Source: Streptomyces varsoviensis
GTDB taxonomy: Bacteria > Actinomycetota > Actinomycetes > Streptomycetales > Streptomycetaceae
Assembly (NCBI RefSeq): GCF_000718635.1
Contig: NZ_JOBF01000017.1
Coordinates: forward strand, 70,302 to 134,301
Length of the DNA: 64,000 nt
Direction: 5' to 3'
This document shows, piece after piece, positions 24,645 to 32,186 of this stretch (the stretch's first letter is position 1; each line of letters opens with the position of its first letter). Both the position numbers and the translations under genes were made by a program. The notes below the pieces were generated by a model that did not search any database, was not told where the DNA came from, and was given only the letters and a program-made list of their open reading frames with translations.

Positions 24645-25468
24645 CTGGTGTATTCCTCCGCGATTTCCCGGAAGAGGTTCACAGACTCGTCGGGCGACAT
24701 GGCAGCGGCGCGTAGGCGTTCGTACGTCGCCCTGGCGGTACTTACCGCCGCAGTCGAGTCGGTCACGTGCCCCTGCTCCCTGGTTTCCGAGTACAGGACT
24801 GTTGCCCCGTCATCTGGCGTAAGCAGCGTAAACGGTAGGGAGGATGCCGGGGCACCCGCTGTGAACCGCAGAACTTGAAGTGTGATGTGGGGGCATGCCG
24901 TGACGGCGGCGAGGTGATTGAGCTGGTCCGCCATGATGGTTCGGTTGCCGACAACGGTGCGTAGGGCTGATTCGTGCAGGATCACCCACAGCAGGGGCGG
25001 TGTTTCGCGGTCCATGACATCGCGACGGCGCAAGTGGGCTTCGACCCGCCTCTTGATCTGGTCGTCAGACTCGCGTGGATGAACGGCCCTAAAGGTGCCT
25101 TCGGCGTACTCCGGAGTCTGCAACATGCCCATGATCAGTGCGTTGCTGTAATCCTCGATCGCGGTCGCGATCTTCTCCAGATTCAGGTACGGGATGAACC
25201 AACTGGGGTGCCCGCCCCTGCTCAGCCGCTCGCGCAGGCGCGCATAAACCCCTGGCGTCTTGGCCACTCTGTCCATGGCCTTCGCGAAGGCGTCCGATGC
25301 GAGCACGGCTCCGCTCTCGACCTTGCTGATCTGGGCCTGTTTGTAGTGGAGCACATCTGCGAACGCTTCCTGCGAGAGCCCCAGCGCATCGCGGAGCGCC
25401 TTGGCTTCCATCCCGAAGTACTCGGCGCTGTTGGTCGGCCCGACGTCTTGACCAATGGGCTCGTTCAC
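24641..25468 (-). CDS. XRE-family regulator, WhiJ/Scr1 type (DUF5753)
   Basis: A 275-aa protein: an N-terminal helix-turn-helix ('KALRDALGLSQEAFADVLHY', 'QISKVESGAVLAS') and a C-terminal DUF5753 domain ('LIMGMLQTPEYAEGTF', 'MADQLNHLAAVTACPHITLQ', 'VLYSETREQGHVTDS'). It is the upstream half of the XRE/DUF397 module. The 96 bp before it are shared with divergent small genes beginning at 25565. Confidence 0.92.
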   Translation of the reverse strand: MNEPIGQDVGPTNSAEYFGMEAKALRDALGLSQEAFADVLHYKQAQISKVESGAVLASDAFAKAMDRVAKTPGVYARLRERLSRGGHPSWFIPYLNLEKIATAIEDYSNALIMGMLQTPEYAEGTFRAVHPRESDDQIKRRVEAHLRRRDVMDRETPPLLWVILHESALRTVVGNRTIMADQLNHLAAVTACPHITLQVLRFTAGAPASSLPFTLLTPDDGATVLYSETREQGHVTDSTAAVSTARATYERLRAAAMSPDESVNLFREIAEEYTR

Positions 25469-25564
25469 GTGTTCAACTCCGCTTTATTCCAGACCCGTTG
25501 GAATGGGGTATGCCCTTTTGAGGCTACTCGCGGACGTCGAAGCTAGGGGGGAAACAAGCAGGAC

Positions 25565-25765
25565 GTGGCGACGAAAGGCGCTGACGTGATCGAACAAGTC
25601 CCCGAGCCGCGGGCTCAAGGGGATGACCTTGAAGCGTTGTACGAACTAGTCCGCGCAGGCGGCTTCTGGCGCTTGGCTCCGGATTGGGTGCCGCGTCAAT
25701 ACGCGGAACCGACGCGGGAGTTGACCGAACGGGTGCGGCATGGACTGAGGCGAATGACCACATGA
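25565..25765 (+). CDS. Small hypothetical protein
   Basis: A 66-aa acidic then basic helical protein: 'DDLEALYELVRAGGFWRL' and 'TRELTERVRHGLRRM'. The start is GTG 25565 or GTG 25586; neither has a strong ribosome-binding site. Its stop overlaps the next start (ATGA), supporting a real operon divergent from the XRE gene. Confidence 0.6.
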   Translation: MATKGADVIEQVPEPRAQGDDLEALYELVRAGGFWRLAPDWVPRQYAEPTRELTERVRHGLRRMTT

Positions 25766-25962
25766 AGAGCGCAGCGCGGGCGGAGCTGGCCCGAATGATC
25801 GCGGAAAGGGGCGTCAACGGGGCGCTCCTCGTTTTCACGGACCCTCCGGAGGAGCTTGGCGTGCGGCACCAGGCCGAGGCGGGGGCGCCGGACACGGCGG
25901 TGCGGCTGGGTGCGGAGGACGTGTCGGACGGCACCGGAGAGGGGGCGTCATGGGGCGCGTAA
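25762..25962 (+). CDS. Small hypothetical protein
   Basis: A 66-aa protein from ATG 25762, coupled to the previous gene: 'AARAELARMIAERGVNGALL', then 'VFTDPPEELG' and an acidic low-complexity C-terminus. Its end overlaps the next gene by 13 bp. No family recognised. Confidence 0.55.
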   Translation: MKSAARAELARMIAERGVNGALLVFTDPPEELGVRHQAEAGAPDTAVRLGAEDVSDGTGEGASWGA

Positions 25963-26201
25963 CCCGGGACGGGCACGTGGCGTGGACGTTCGAGCAGGAT
26001 CTGAGCGTGCGCCCGGAGTACAGCGCCACGTGCCTCGTCGGTGAGGGGGAGGACTGCGGGGAGGTGATCCGTTCCGTGGGTGTGGAGTGGATCGAGGAGT
26101 GGATGCGCCGCCATACGCGGACGACGGGGCACGTCAGTTACCGCCGGGCGGTCGATGACTACGTGACGTTGGAACCAGCCGCCACTCGCTCTGAGACCTG
26201 A
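25950..26201 (+). CDS. DUF7848-like small protein
   Basis: An 83-aa protein from ATG 25950 with GAGGGGG just upstream. 'YSATCLVGEGEDCGEVI', then 'VEWIEEWMRRHTRTTGHVSY' matches the small Cys-pair/HTxxTGH pattern of a streptomycete family found near XRE/DUF397 genes. Two cysteines plus His residues could bind zinc. Function unknown. Confidence 0.65.
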   Translation: MGRVTRDGHVAWTFEQDLSVRPEYSATCLVGEGEDCGEVIRSVGVEWIEEWMRRHTRTTGHVSYRRAVDDYVTLEPAATRSET

Positions 26202-26216
26202 TACTCCTTCACGGCC

Positions 26217-26249
26217 GAAGCCGGCGCCTCATAAGGAGGGGCCGGCTTC
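26217..26249. terminator. Hairpin between convergent small genes
   Basis: gaagccggcgcctc (26217-26230) pairs with 26236-26249 at 13 of 14 positions. It sits between DUF7848-like and DUF397 genes. Confidence 0.7.
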
Positions 26250-26451
26250 AGCGCGTACGCTCGCGGGCCGCGAAGGCGATGAACGAAGCCCACGCGGTGG
26301 GGGAGACGGTGAGGACGGGACCGTACGGTTCCTTGCTGTCGCGGACGAAAACGACGCCGCGCGTCGGAACGACGGCCGATGCCCACTCGACGCATTGGCC
26401 GCCGTCGCCACCGCTATAACTCGACTTACGCCAGACCTTTTCATTGAGCAT
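26248..26451 (-). CDS. DUF397 protein, orphan
   Basis: A 67-aa DUF397 protein: 'VWRKSSYSGGDGGQCVEWAS', 'VVFVRDSKEPYGPVLTVSP' and 'WASFIAFAAR'. It is paralogous to the protein at 24429 but has no adjacent XRE gene. It may serve the same XRE regulator 1 kb away or be a relic. ATG 26451 is preferred; an in-frame ATG at 26469 is possible. Confidence 0.88.
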   Translation of the reverse strand: MLNEKVWRKSSYSGGDGGQCVEWASAVVPTRGVVFVRDSKEPYGPVLTVSPTAWASFIAFAARERTR

Positions 26452-26627
26452 GCTTCTCACGCTCCTCAAGACGGCCCGAGCCGAAGGCCACGGGTGACTG
26501 TGCCGTCGAAGACATGGTCTCTCTTGCCGTAACGGGAGGCGACAGCCCGGAAGCGCGCGGCCCGGTCGCGTGTCAGGGGACGCTGGAAGGCTGGTGGGGC
26601 GAACGGGCCGTCCATAGTGTTGTGTTC

Positions 26628-27617
26628 ATGATGGATGACACGAACGAAGAACCAAAAGGCGCCACCCGGCGGTCGGCGCTGCGTGGCCTGGGGCTCGCGG
26701 CGGGCGGCATGGCGCTGGCCACCGGAATCGGGGCCTCGCAGGCCGCGGCGGCCCCGCGGCGCGGGGCCGTCACTTACGTGCTGGTGCACGGTACTCACAG
26801 CGCCGGCGCGTTCTGGATGCCGGTCGCGCGGGAACTGGGGCTGCGCGGCCACCGCGTCATCATGGTGGACCAACCGTGGCACGGCGCGGAGGCTTTCGTG
26901 GCGGGGTCGTACCAGCGGCAGGACCTCGCGGCAATGGCGGTCGAGCCCTCCCCGCTGAAGGGCCTCGGGCTGGACGACTACGAGGCGCGCGTGACGGGCA
27001 TCGTGCGGCAGGCCGCACGGAACGGCCCGGTGGTGCTGGTGGGGCACAGCCTGGGTGGCGTATCGGTCAGCCGGGTCGCCGACGCCGTGCCGCACCTGCT
27101 TCAACACATCTGCTACATGGCGGCGTTCTGTCCCAGCCGCGTCCTGCCCACGGCGGACGCCTGCACGGCGGCGCCCGAGAACGCGAACGCCGTCAGCCCG
27201 GTGGAGCTGACGGTGGGCGACCCGGACCGGCTCGGGGTGCTGCGGCTGAACTTCCGTACGGGCGTCAGCGGTGAGTTGGCCCTCCTGAAGGAGATGATCT
27301 GCGCGGACTATCCCGATGCCGACTTCCGCCGGACATTGGCCGGTATGCAGACCGACGAGCCCGTCGCCGCTTATGCGGGCCGGGCGGTCGGCCGGGCCGA
27401 CACCTGGGGCCGCGTTCCGCGCACGTATCTGCGTTTCGGCAGGGACCGTACGATCGCCACCGCGCTCCAGGACAGGATGATCGCGGAGGCCGACGCGGCC
27501 ACACCCGGCAACAGGTTCCGCGTACGCGATTTCCCGGAGGCGTCACACGTCGGGCCTCTGGACCCCACTCCGGTCGCCGACGCCCTGGACGCGCTGGCAG
27601 GGCAGGGGGCCGGTTAG
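26628..27617 (+). CDS. Tat-exported alpha/beta hydrolase
   Basis: A 329-aa protein. 'TRRSALRGLGLAAGGMALAT' near the N-terminus is a twin-arginine signal ending at AAAAP. The hydrolase core follows: 'VTYVLVHGTHSAGAFWMPVA' (oxyanion loop HG), 'VVLVGHSLGGVSVSRVAD' (nucleophile elbow GHSLG) and a late 'ASHVGPLDP' for the catalytic His. The family includes salicylate esterase/hydroxynitrile lyase-like enzymes; the substrate is unknown. TAGTGT (26615-26620) ends seven bases before ATG 26628, so the mRNA is probably leaderless. Confidence 0.88.
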   Translation: MMDDTNEEPKGATRRSALRGLGLAAGGMALATGIGASQAAAAPRRGAVTYVLVHGTHSAGAFWMPVARELGLRGHRVIMVDQPWHGAEAFVAGSYQRQDLAAMAVEPSPLKGLGLDDYEARVTGIVRQAARNGPVVLVGHSLGGVSVSRVADAVPHLLQHICYMAAFCPSRVLPTADACTAAPENANAVSPVELTVGDPDRLGVLRLNFRTGVSGELALLKEMICADYPDADFRRTLAGMQTDEPVAAYAGRAVGRADTWGRVPRTYLRFGRDRTIATALQDRMIAEADAATPGNRFRVRDFPEASHVGPLDPTPVADALDALAGQGAG

Positions 27618-27674
27618 GGGGCCGGGGCCGCCTGGCCGGGGCCCCCGTAAAACGTAAAAAGGGGCCCCGACTGG

Positions 27675-28049
27675 TCACGAACCGTCCTCGCCCGACCGTG
27701 CCAGGTACGCGTGGTTGTCCTCGATGAGGCCGTCCAGCGCGTCCCTGGCGGCGGCGAGGCCGTCGATGGCCTCGGACAGCCGGGCCCGCTCGCGGCCCAT
27801 GATCTCCAGAGCCTGCCGCGCCCGGTCCACGTTCGGCTCGGCCATGCAGGGGGCCATCTCGGCGATGGTGCCGCTGGACATGCCCGCCGCCAGAAACGCC
27901 TGTACGAGGCGCACCCGCTGGACGTGCTCGTCTTCGTAGTGGCGCTGTCCGCTGGGCGAGCGGGAGCTGACGAGCAGGCCCTGCTCTTCGTAGTAGCGCA
28001 GCGACCGACGGCTGGCTCCCGTGCGGGCGGACAAGTCACCGATCCGCAT
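27675..28049 (-). CDS. MerR-family regulator (second copy)
   Basis: A 124-aa MerR protein: 'MRIGDLSARTGASRRSLRYY', a 'GQRHYEDEHVQRVRLVQAFL' wing, and a coiled coil ('ERARLSEAIDGLAAARDALD'). One Cys is present in 'MAPCMAEP', aligned with the single Cys of the MerR at 10304 ('LMPCAESP'), so the two are paralogues. GGGGGG precedes ATG 28049. It is divergent from the EthD-like gene at 28117. Confidence 0.93.
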   Translation of the reverse strand: MRIGDLSARTGASRRSLRYYEEQGLLVSSRSPSGQRHYEDEHVQRVRLVQAFLAAGMSSGTIAEMAPCMAEPNVDRARQALEIMGRERARLSEAIDGLAAARDALDGLIEDNHAYLARSGEDGS

Positions 28050-28078
28050 GCCGAACCCCCCTCATGATCCTGGGCCAC

Positions 28079-28110
28079 TTGCCCCTGACATTGATGTGAG
28101 CTTTTAGGTT
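28079..28110 (+). promoter_or_regulatory. MerR-type promoter with internal operator
   Basis: TTGCCC (28079-28084) and TAGGTT (28105-28110) are 20 bp apart with the dyad CTGACAT-TG-ATGTGAG (28085-28100) between. It differs from the 10793-10824 site by only three bases in the dyad region. The -10 ends six bases before ATG 28117, so the transcript is expected to be leaderless. Confidence 0.7.
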
Positions 28111-28116
28111 AACTCC

Positions 28117-28452
28117 ATGCTGAAGCTCATCTTCATGATCAACCGTGTCGAGGGAATGTCGTACGAGCGTTTCGTCGAGTACCACCGGGACCGGCACGCG
28201 CCGCTGTTCACCTCCATCCCGGAGGCGGAACGCTACGTGCGCAAATACACCGTGTCCCACCCCGTCCCCGCCGTGAACTACCCGCGCCGGGCCTACGACG
28301 GCCTGACGGAAATCTGGTTCGAGAACTGGGAGGACCACGATGCCTTCTTCGCCTCCGAGAACTACCGGACGCTGGTCAACCCCGACGAAACACGCTTCAT
28401 CGACAGGGACTCGGTGGCCGTGATGGTCACCGAGGAGAAGAAGGTCATCTGA
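28117..28452 (+). CDS. EthD-like dimeric alpha-beta barrel protein
   Basis: A 111-aa protein: 'LIFMINRVEGMSYERFVEYH', 'RDRHAPLFTSIPEAERYVRK', 'YDGLTEIWFENWEDHDAFFA' and 'FIDRDSVAVMVTEE'. This is the ferredoxin-like EthD/DABB pattern, with members acting in ether degradation, polyketide cyclisation or stress. It is the only gene facing the second MerR switch, so it is probably the induced detoxification or monooxygenase-like product. Confidence 0.85.
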   Translation: MLKLIFMINRVEGMSYERFVEYHRDRHAPLFTSIPEAERYVRKYTVSHPVPAVNYPRRAYDGLTEIWFENWEDHDAFFASENYRTLVNPDETRFIDRDSVAVMVTEEKKVI

Positions 28453-28498
28453 CGGGCCGAAACGGCCTGGCCGGGAGGGCCGGCACCGCGCGGTGGTG

Positions 28499-28534
28499 AA
28501 CGGCGCCGGTCGGCCGCAGCCGACCGGCGCCGTT
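28499..28534 (+). terminator. 16-bp perfect hairpin
   Basis: aacggcgccggtcggc (28499-28514) pairs perfectly with 28519-28534 around CGCA, 46 bp after the EthD-like stop. Confidence 0.85.
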
Positions 28535-28620
28535 CGGCGCAATGGGACGGTCGTGGCGGGGGAGCGGGAGTTACGGTGGTGGGGCAGTGCTACTCGCCAT
28601 CTGGTAATGGGAGAAATCCG

Positions 28621-28977
28621 GTGGAGGATCTGAATTCCCTGGCCGATGAACACTTGGCCGCGGCGCGGTCCGCCGAGCACGGGCGCAGTGCCCGTTTGGT
28701 CGTGCACGACGGCCCATTGCGGCAGAGCGTCATCGCGCTGGCTTCGGGTGCCGTACTGGACGACCACAACGCGCCGCCCTCCGCGAGCCTCCAGGTGCTA
28801 CGGGGCCGGGTGCGGCTGACGGCGGATTCCGGGGACCGGGAACTGGCGGCGGGCGCGCTGCACGGCATCCGGCAGGAGCGGCACGGGCTGGTGGCGCTGG
28901 AGGACGCGGTGGTATTGCTGACGGCGATCACGGCCGTCGGGTGGCCCCCGGAGGACACGAGCGTGACGGTCGCGTAG
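28621..28977 (+). CDS. Small cupin-like protein
   Basis: A 118-aa protein with a single cupin-like half: 'LASGAVLDDHNAPPSASLQV', 'LRGRVRLTA' and 'GALHGIRQERHGLVALEDAV'. The usual metal ligands are only partly kept (His at 'DDHNAPP', 'LHGIRQERH'). GTG 28621 has GGGAGA ~12 bases upstream. Possibly a regulator or isomerase-like protein; function unknown. Confidence 0.75.
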   Translation: MEDLNSLADEHLAAARSAEHGRSARLVVHDGPLRQSVIALASGAVLDDHNAPPSASLQVLRGRVRLTADSGDRELAAGALHGIRQERHGLVALEDAVVLLTAITAVGWPPEDTSVTVA

Positions 28978-29164
28978 CCCCATCGTAGCCATCGGCGCGC
29001 GGGTGGCCGTGGCGACCTGTGGGGGCCTTGGCGACCCGTGCGCGGGGGGCGCGGCGGCCCGGCCGCGGCCGGGCACGGGGGGGGGAAGGCGGCCGGTCAC
29101 GGGAGGGGAAGCCGGCCGGCCACGGGGGGAAGGCGGCCGATCAGGCCGTCGGTTGCGCGCCCCG

Positions 29165-29695
29165 CTACGCGACCCGCGCGGCGATGGCCCGGGCGCACTC
29201 CATCGACTCGGTACGTGTGGTGTCCACCTCCAGGTCGTAGACGACGCCTTGGTGGACCATTTCCGCCTGCTGTGCGGCCATCCCCGCCATCCGATCGCCT
29301 CGCGCGACCTCGCGCCCCGCGGCCACCGCGCTCTCGCACCGGACGCCGACCCACAGGACCCGCAGCTCACGCAGGGCCTTCTGCCACCGCTGCTGCGACT
29401 CGGCTCCGCCGAGGAATACCTCGTCGACGATGACCCGGGCTCCCGTACGGGCCATCGCGGCGACCCCCTCGATCCACGCCTCCTCCAGCCTCCGGAACTC
29501 CGGACCGACGACCACCCCTCCGTCCGGAGCGAACGCGATCCCGGCGTCCGCCTCCAGCAGGGGCCCCGGCAACGCGGCGATCAGCGTGTCGGTCCCGAGC
29601 GCCAGCCACGCATCCGGCAGGACCGCTTGCAGACACCGGGCGATCCCGGACTTCCCCGAGCTGGAACCACCATTGAGAACGATCACGTCAGTCAT
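29165..29695 (-). CDS. Chloramphenicol 3-O-phosphotransferase homologue
   Basis: A 176-aa kinase with the P-loop '[20 protein letters not shown]' at residues 4-23, '[13 protein letters not shown]' (catalytic-base Asp36, aligning with Asp37 of the Streptomyces venezuelae enzyme), '[19 protein letters not shown]' and '[20 protein letters not shown]'. Length and motifs match CPT closely. CPT phosphorylates the C-3 hydroxyl of chloramphenicol and serves as self-resistance in producers. No chloramphenicol biosynthesis genes are visible, so it is probably a stand-alone resistance gene. A TACCGT hexamer nine bases before the ATG may be its -10. Confidence 0.9.
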   Translation of the reverse strand: MTDVIVLNGGSSSGKSGIARCLQAVLPDAWLALGTDTLIAALPGPLLEADAGIAFAPDGGVVVGPEFRRLEEAWIEGVAAMARTGARVIVDEVFLGGAESQQRWQKALRELRVLWVGVRCESAVAAGREVARGDRMAGMAAQQAEMVHQGVVYDLEVDTTRTESMECARAIAARVA

Positions 29696-29831
29696 CACCG
29701 CGCCACGGTAGAGGCACCTCCCGTCATGCCCGAAACGAATTTCCGCGGCGGCGCCCCGCCCTCTGCCCGCCCCCCGCAGGCCCCCCGCAGGCCCCCGGCG
29801 GGGGCAGGCGGCGGGCGCGCGGGTCCAGCGG

Positions 29832-30030
29832 TCACCCTCCGGCCTCGGCGAGAAGGACGCGCGCCAGCTCACGCGGCCGGCCGCTGACCCGCCCGTATGC
29901 CCCGTTTCTCCGCGAGGCCGGACAGCGTCACCGGATGAACGCCGTGGCCGGCCGCGCGCAGGGGCGGCACCACCTCGTCCCACGCCCACTTCCCGAGCCG
30001 TGCACCCGCGACCAGCACGAAATTCGCCAT
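29832..30030 (-). pseudogene. Alpha/beta hydrolase with internal deletion
   Basis: From ATG 30030 the minus strand encodes a typical hydrolase N-terminus: '[20 protein letters not shown]', then '[20 protein letters not shown]' and 'EKRGIRAGQ'. Within ~10 codons the sequence turns into '[15 protein letters not shown]' followed by a stop, in another frame; this resembles the C-terminal helix of the same family. About 170 central residues, including the Ser nucleophile, are gone. A clean internal deletion with frame change, so a relic. Confidence 0.7.
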
Positions 30031-30068
30031 GAACGCACCGTAGCGGCACCCTCTGACAAGATCCGAGG

Positions 30069-30923
30069 ATGGAGATCACCGACGTTACGCGTGCGATCGC
30101 GGCCGCGACTTCGATCGCCGTGTCGCTCGACCTGCCGGCCGACGACGCTGTCGTTCTCCACAACTCGAACAAGCTGGCCCTGCGGCTGACGCCGTGCGAT
30201 GTCTTCGCCCGGGTGGCCCCTGGGGGAGAGGAGAGCGCCGCACGGTTCGAAGTCGAGTTGGCGCGGCGGCTAGCCGGGGCCGGGTGCCCGGTGTGTCCCT
30301 TGGAGGTTCGGGCGGACCCGCGTACGTACGCGCGTGATGGCTTCGCCGTGACGCTGTGGACCTACTACGAGCCCGTGAGCCCTCGCGTCTCGCCGGTCGA
30401 CTACGCCAAGGCGCTGGAGCAGTTGCACGCCGGCATGCGCGAGGTCGATGTGCCGGGCCCGAGGTTCACGGACCGGATCGCGGAGGCGCAAGAAGTGGTC
30501 GCCGACCCGGGGCGCTCGCCGGAACTGGCCGAGGCGGACCGCGTGTTCCTCGGCGGCAGGCTGGCGGGCCTGCGCCGGGCGATCGAGGAGCGCGGCGCCG
30601 TGGAGCAGTTGCTCCATGGCGAGCCGCATCCCGGCAATGTCCTCAGCACGAGGAACGGACCGTTGTTCATCGACCTTGAGACGTGCTGCCGTGGACCCGT
30701 CGAGTTCGATCTCGCCCATGTTCCCGAGGCGGTCTGCGCGCACTACCCCAGCGTCGACCAAGAGCTGCTGGCCGAATGCCGACAACTCGTCATCGCGATG
30801 GTCGCCGCGTGGCGGTGGGAACTGGGCGACCAGTTCCCGAACGGGAGGCGATTCGGCGCGGAACTTCTGCGCTCGCTGCGCCAGGGCCCTCCTTGGCCGG
30901 CCCTCGACACCATGAACGGATAG
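30069..30923 (+). CDS. APH-like phosphotransferase
   Basis: A 284-aa protein-kinase-fold phosphotransferase. '[20 protein letters not shown]' is the nucleotide-binding strand pair, and '[13 protein letters not shown]' (H183-G184-E185...N190) the catalytic loop. 'LFIDLETCC' (D202) is the metal site. The usual catalytic Asp of HGDxHxxN is Glu here, which may reduce or change activity. Family members phosphorylate aminoglycosides, macrolides, homoserine or choline. The gene starts close after a CAAGAT -10-like hexamer. It lies 1 kb from the CPT homologue. Confidence 0.85.
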   Translation: MEITDVTRAIAAATSIAVSLDLPADDAVVLHNSNKLALRLTPCDVFARVAPGGEESAARFEVELARRLAGAGCPVCPLEVRADPRTYARDGFAVTLWTYYEPVSPRVSPVDYAKALEQLHAGMREVDVPGPRFTDRIAEAQEVVADPGRSPELAEADRVFLGGRLAGLRRAIEERGAVEQLLHGEPHPGNVLSTRNGPLFIDLETCCRGPVEFDLAHVPEAVCAHYPSVDQELLAECRQLVIAMVAAWRWELGDQFPNGRRFGAELLRSLRQGPPWPALDTMNG

Positions 30924-30977
30924 GTGACGGGGAGGGGACGGGGACGACGGGCCGGTCGGTGGCTCGCGATGTGTCCT

Positions 30978-32186
30978 TCACAGACCGAACCAGTGGCGCA
31001 GGACGCGCGCCGCGATGTCGTGCGTACGGTGTTCGGAGAACGTGTGGTGGACCCATTCGGGCGCGGTGTTGATCTCCAGAATGGCGGCGTTGCCCTCGGG
31101 CGGCCTGTGCGGGGCGGCGCATATCGCGTCGATGGCGAGGATGTCCGTAGCGAAGAGCTGGGAAATGGCGGACGCCCACGCGTGGAATCCCGGGTGCAGG
31201 GAGTCCGAAACGTCGACGGCGCGACCGCCCTTCGCCAGGTTCGCGGTGTTCTTGAGCCGGACCACGCGGCCCGCCGCCGGTGCGTCCCCCGGTTCGAGCC
31301 CTTGGCGGTGGAGGAGGGCTTCTGTCTCGGAGTCGACGGTGAGGCGGTTGCTCGGATTGAGGGCACGTATTTCGGCGTCGTGCTTTTTGATGAGTTCGGC
31401 GAGCGGGGTCTGCCCATCACCGATTACGGAGGCGGGCTCGCGCACGCAGGCGGCGACGAGTTCGCCGCCGATGAGCTGGATACGCAGATCGCGCCCGTCT
31501 ACCCGCTCTTCGACGATCCAGTCACGGAAACGGTGCCGCCACGTGTTCATGTGGGCGGCGACGGCCTCGGCGCTGTCGAGCCCCATACGGACGGCGTCGC
31601 CGTGCATTCCGGCCCGTGGTTTGACGACCACCGGGTCCCCGTCGAGTTCGGCGAGGGCTCCGGCGGCGAAGGCGAGCGCGCGGCCGTACGAGCTCTCACC
31701 GTCCTCACCGTCCTTACCGTCCTCGGGGTCTTCGGGGTTCTCGGGGCCCTTGGCTTCCTCGGCTTCCTCGGCTTCCTCCGCCAATTTCTCGGCTTCTTCT
31801 CCGTATATGCCCTCGTCCATGCCCTCGGCCGTGTCCTCCGGGCCGCAGTCGAAGGCGAAGGCGCAACCCTTCGGCGTGGTGAACCCGGCCCGGCGCAGCA
31901 GTTGTTTGGTGGCGTGTTTGTCCTCGGTGAGGAAGAAATCCCGGGCGCGGAGCTGATCGTCATAGCGCCCCTCCAGCACGGGTATGGACTTCGTGCCATG
32001 CCGGTAGACCACCAGGTCGATACCGAGTTCGGCCATGCGGTCGTGCACCTCGATGCCCAACTCCTGGGCCGCGCGCATGAGGTGGACTTGCCGCATGTGC
32101 CTACGGGGCTGGATCAGGTGAGGGCGGGGCGCCGGTCCGTACGGCTCGTACGTACGGGTCCGGCGTATGGGCCCTTGCGCGGTCAT
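30978..32186 (-). CDS. ATP-grasp ligase coupled to sulfoxide synthase
   Basis: A 402-aa ATP-grasp protein. The N-domain has 'DDQLRARDFFLTEDKHATKQ' and 'LLRRAGFTTPKG'. The ATP-binding fold has 'DPVVVKPRAGMHGDAVRMGL' (~185-204) and 'DWIVEERVDGRDLRIQLIGG'. The metal site is 'AILEINTAPEWVHH' near the end. 'RVVRLKNTANLAKGGRAVDV' resembles the ATP-grasp domain of bifunctional glutathione synthetases and cyanophycin synthetase, so it probably forms an amide on an amino acid or peptide. Residues ~116-165 are an acidic Glu/Pro/Asp insertion from short tandem repeats. Its ATG overlaps the stop of the upstream sulfoxide synthase (ATGA), implying a shared pathway. Confidence 0.85.
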   Translation of the reverse strand: MTAQGPIRRTRTYEPYGPAPRPHLIQPRRHMRQVHLMRAAQELGIEVHDRMAELGIDLVVYRHGTKSIPVLEGRYDDQLRARDFFLTEDKHATKQLLRRAGFTTPKGCAFAFDCGPEDTAEGMDEGIYGEEAEKLAEEAEEAEEAKGPENPEDPEDGKDGEDGESSYGRALAFAAGALAELDGDPVVVKPRAGMHGDAVRMGLDSAEAVAAHMNTWRHRFRDWIVEERVDGRDLRIQLIGGELVAACVREPASVIGDGQTPLAELIKKHDAEIRALNPSNRLTVDSETEALLHRQGLEPGDAPAAGRVVRLKNTANLAKGGRAVDVSDSLHPGFHAWASAISQLFATDILAIDAICAAPHRPPEGNAAILEINTAPEWVHHTFSEHRTHDIAARVLRHWFGL

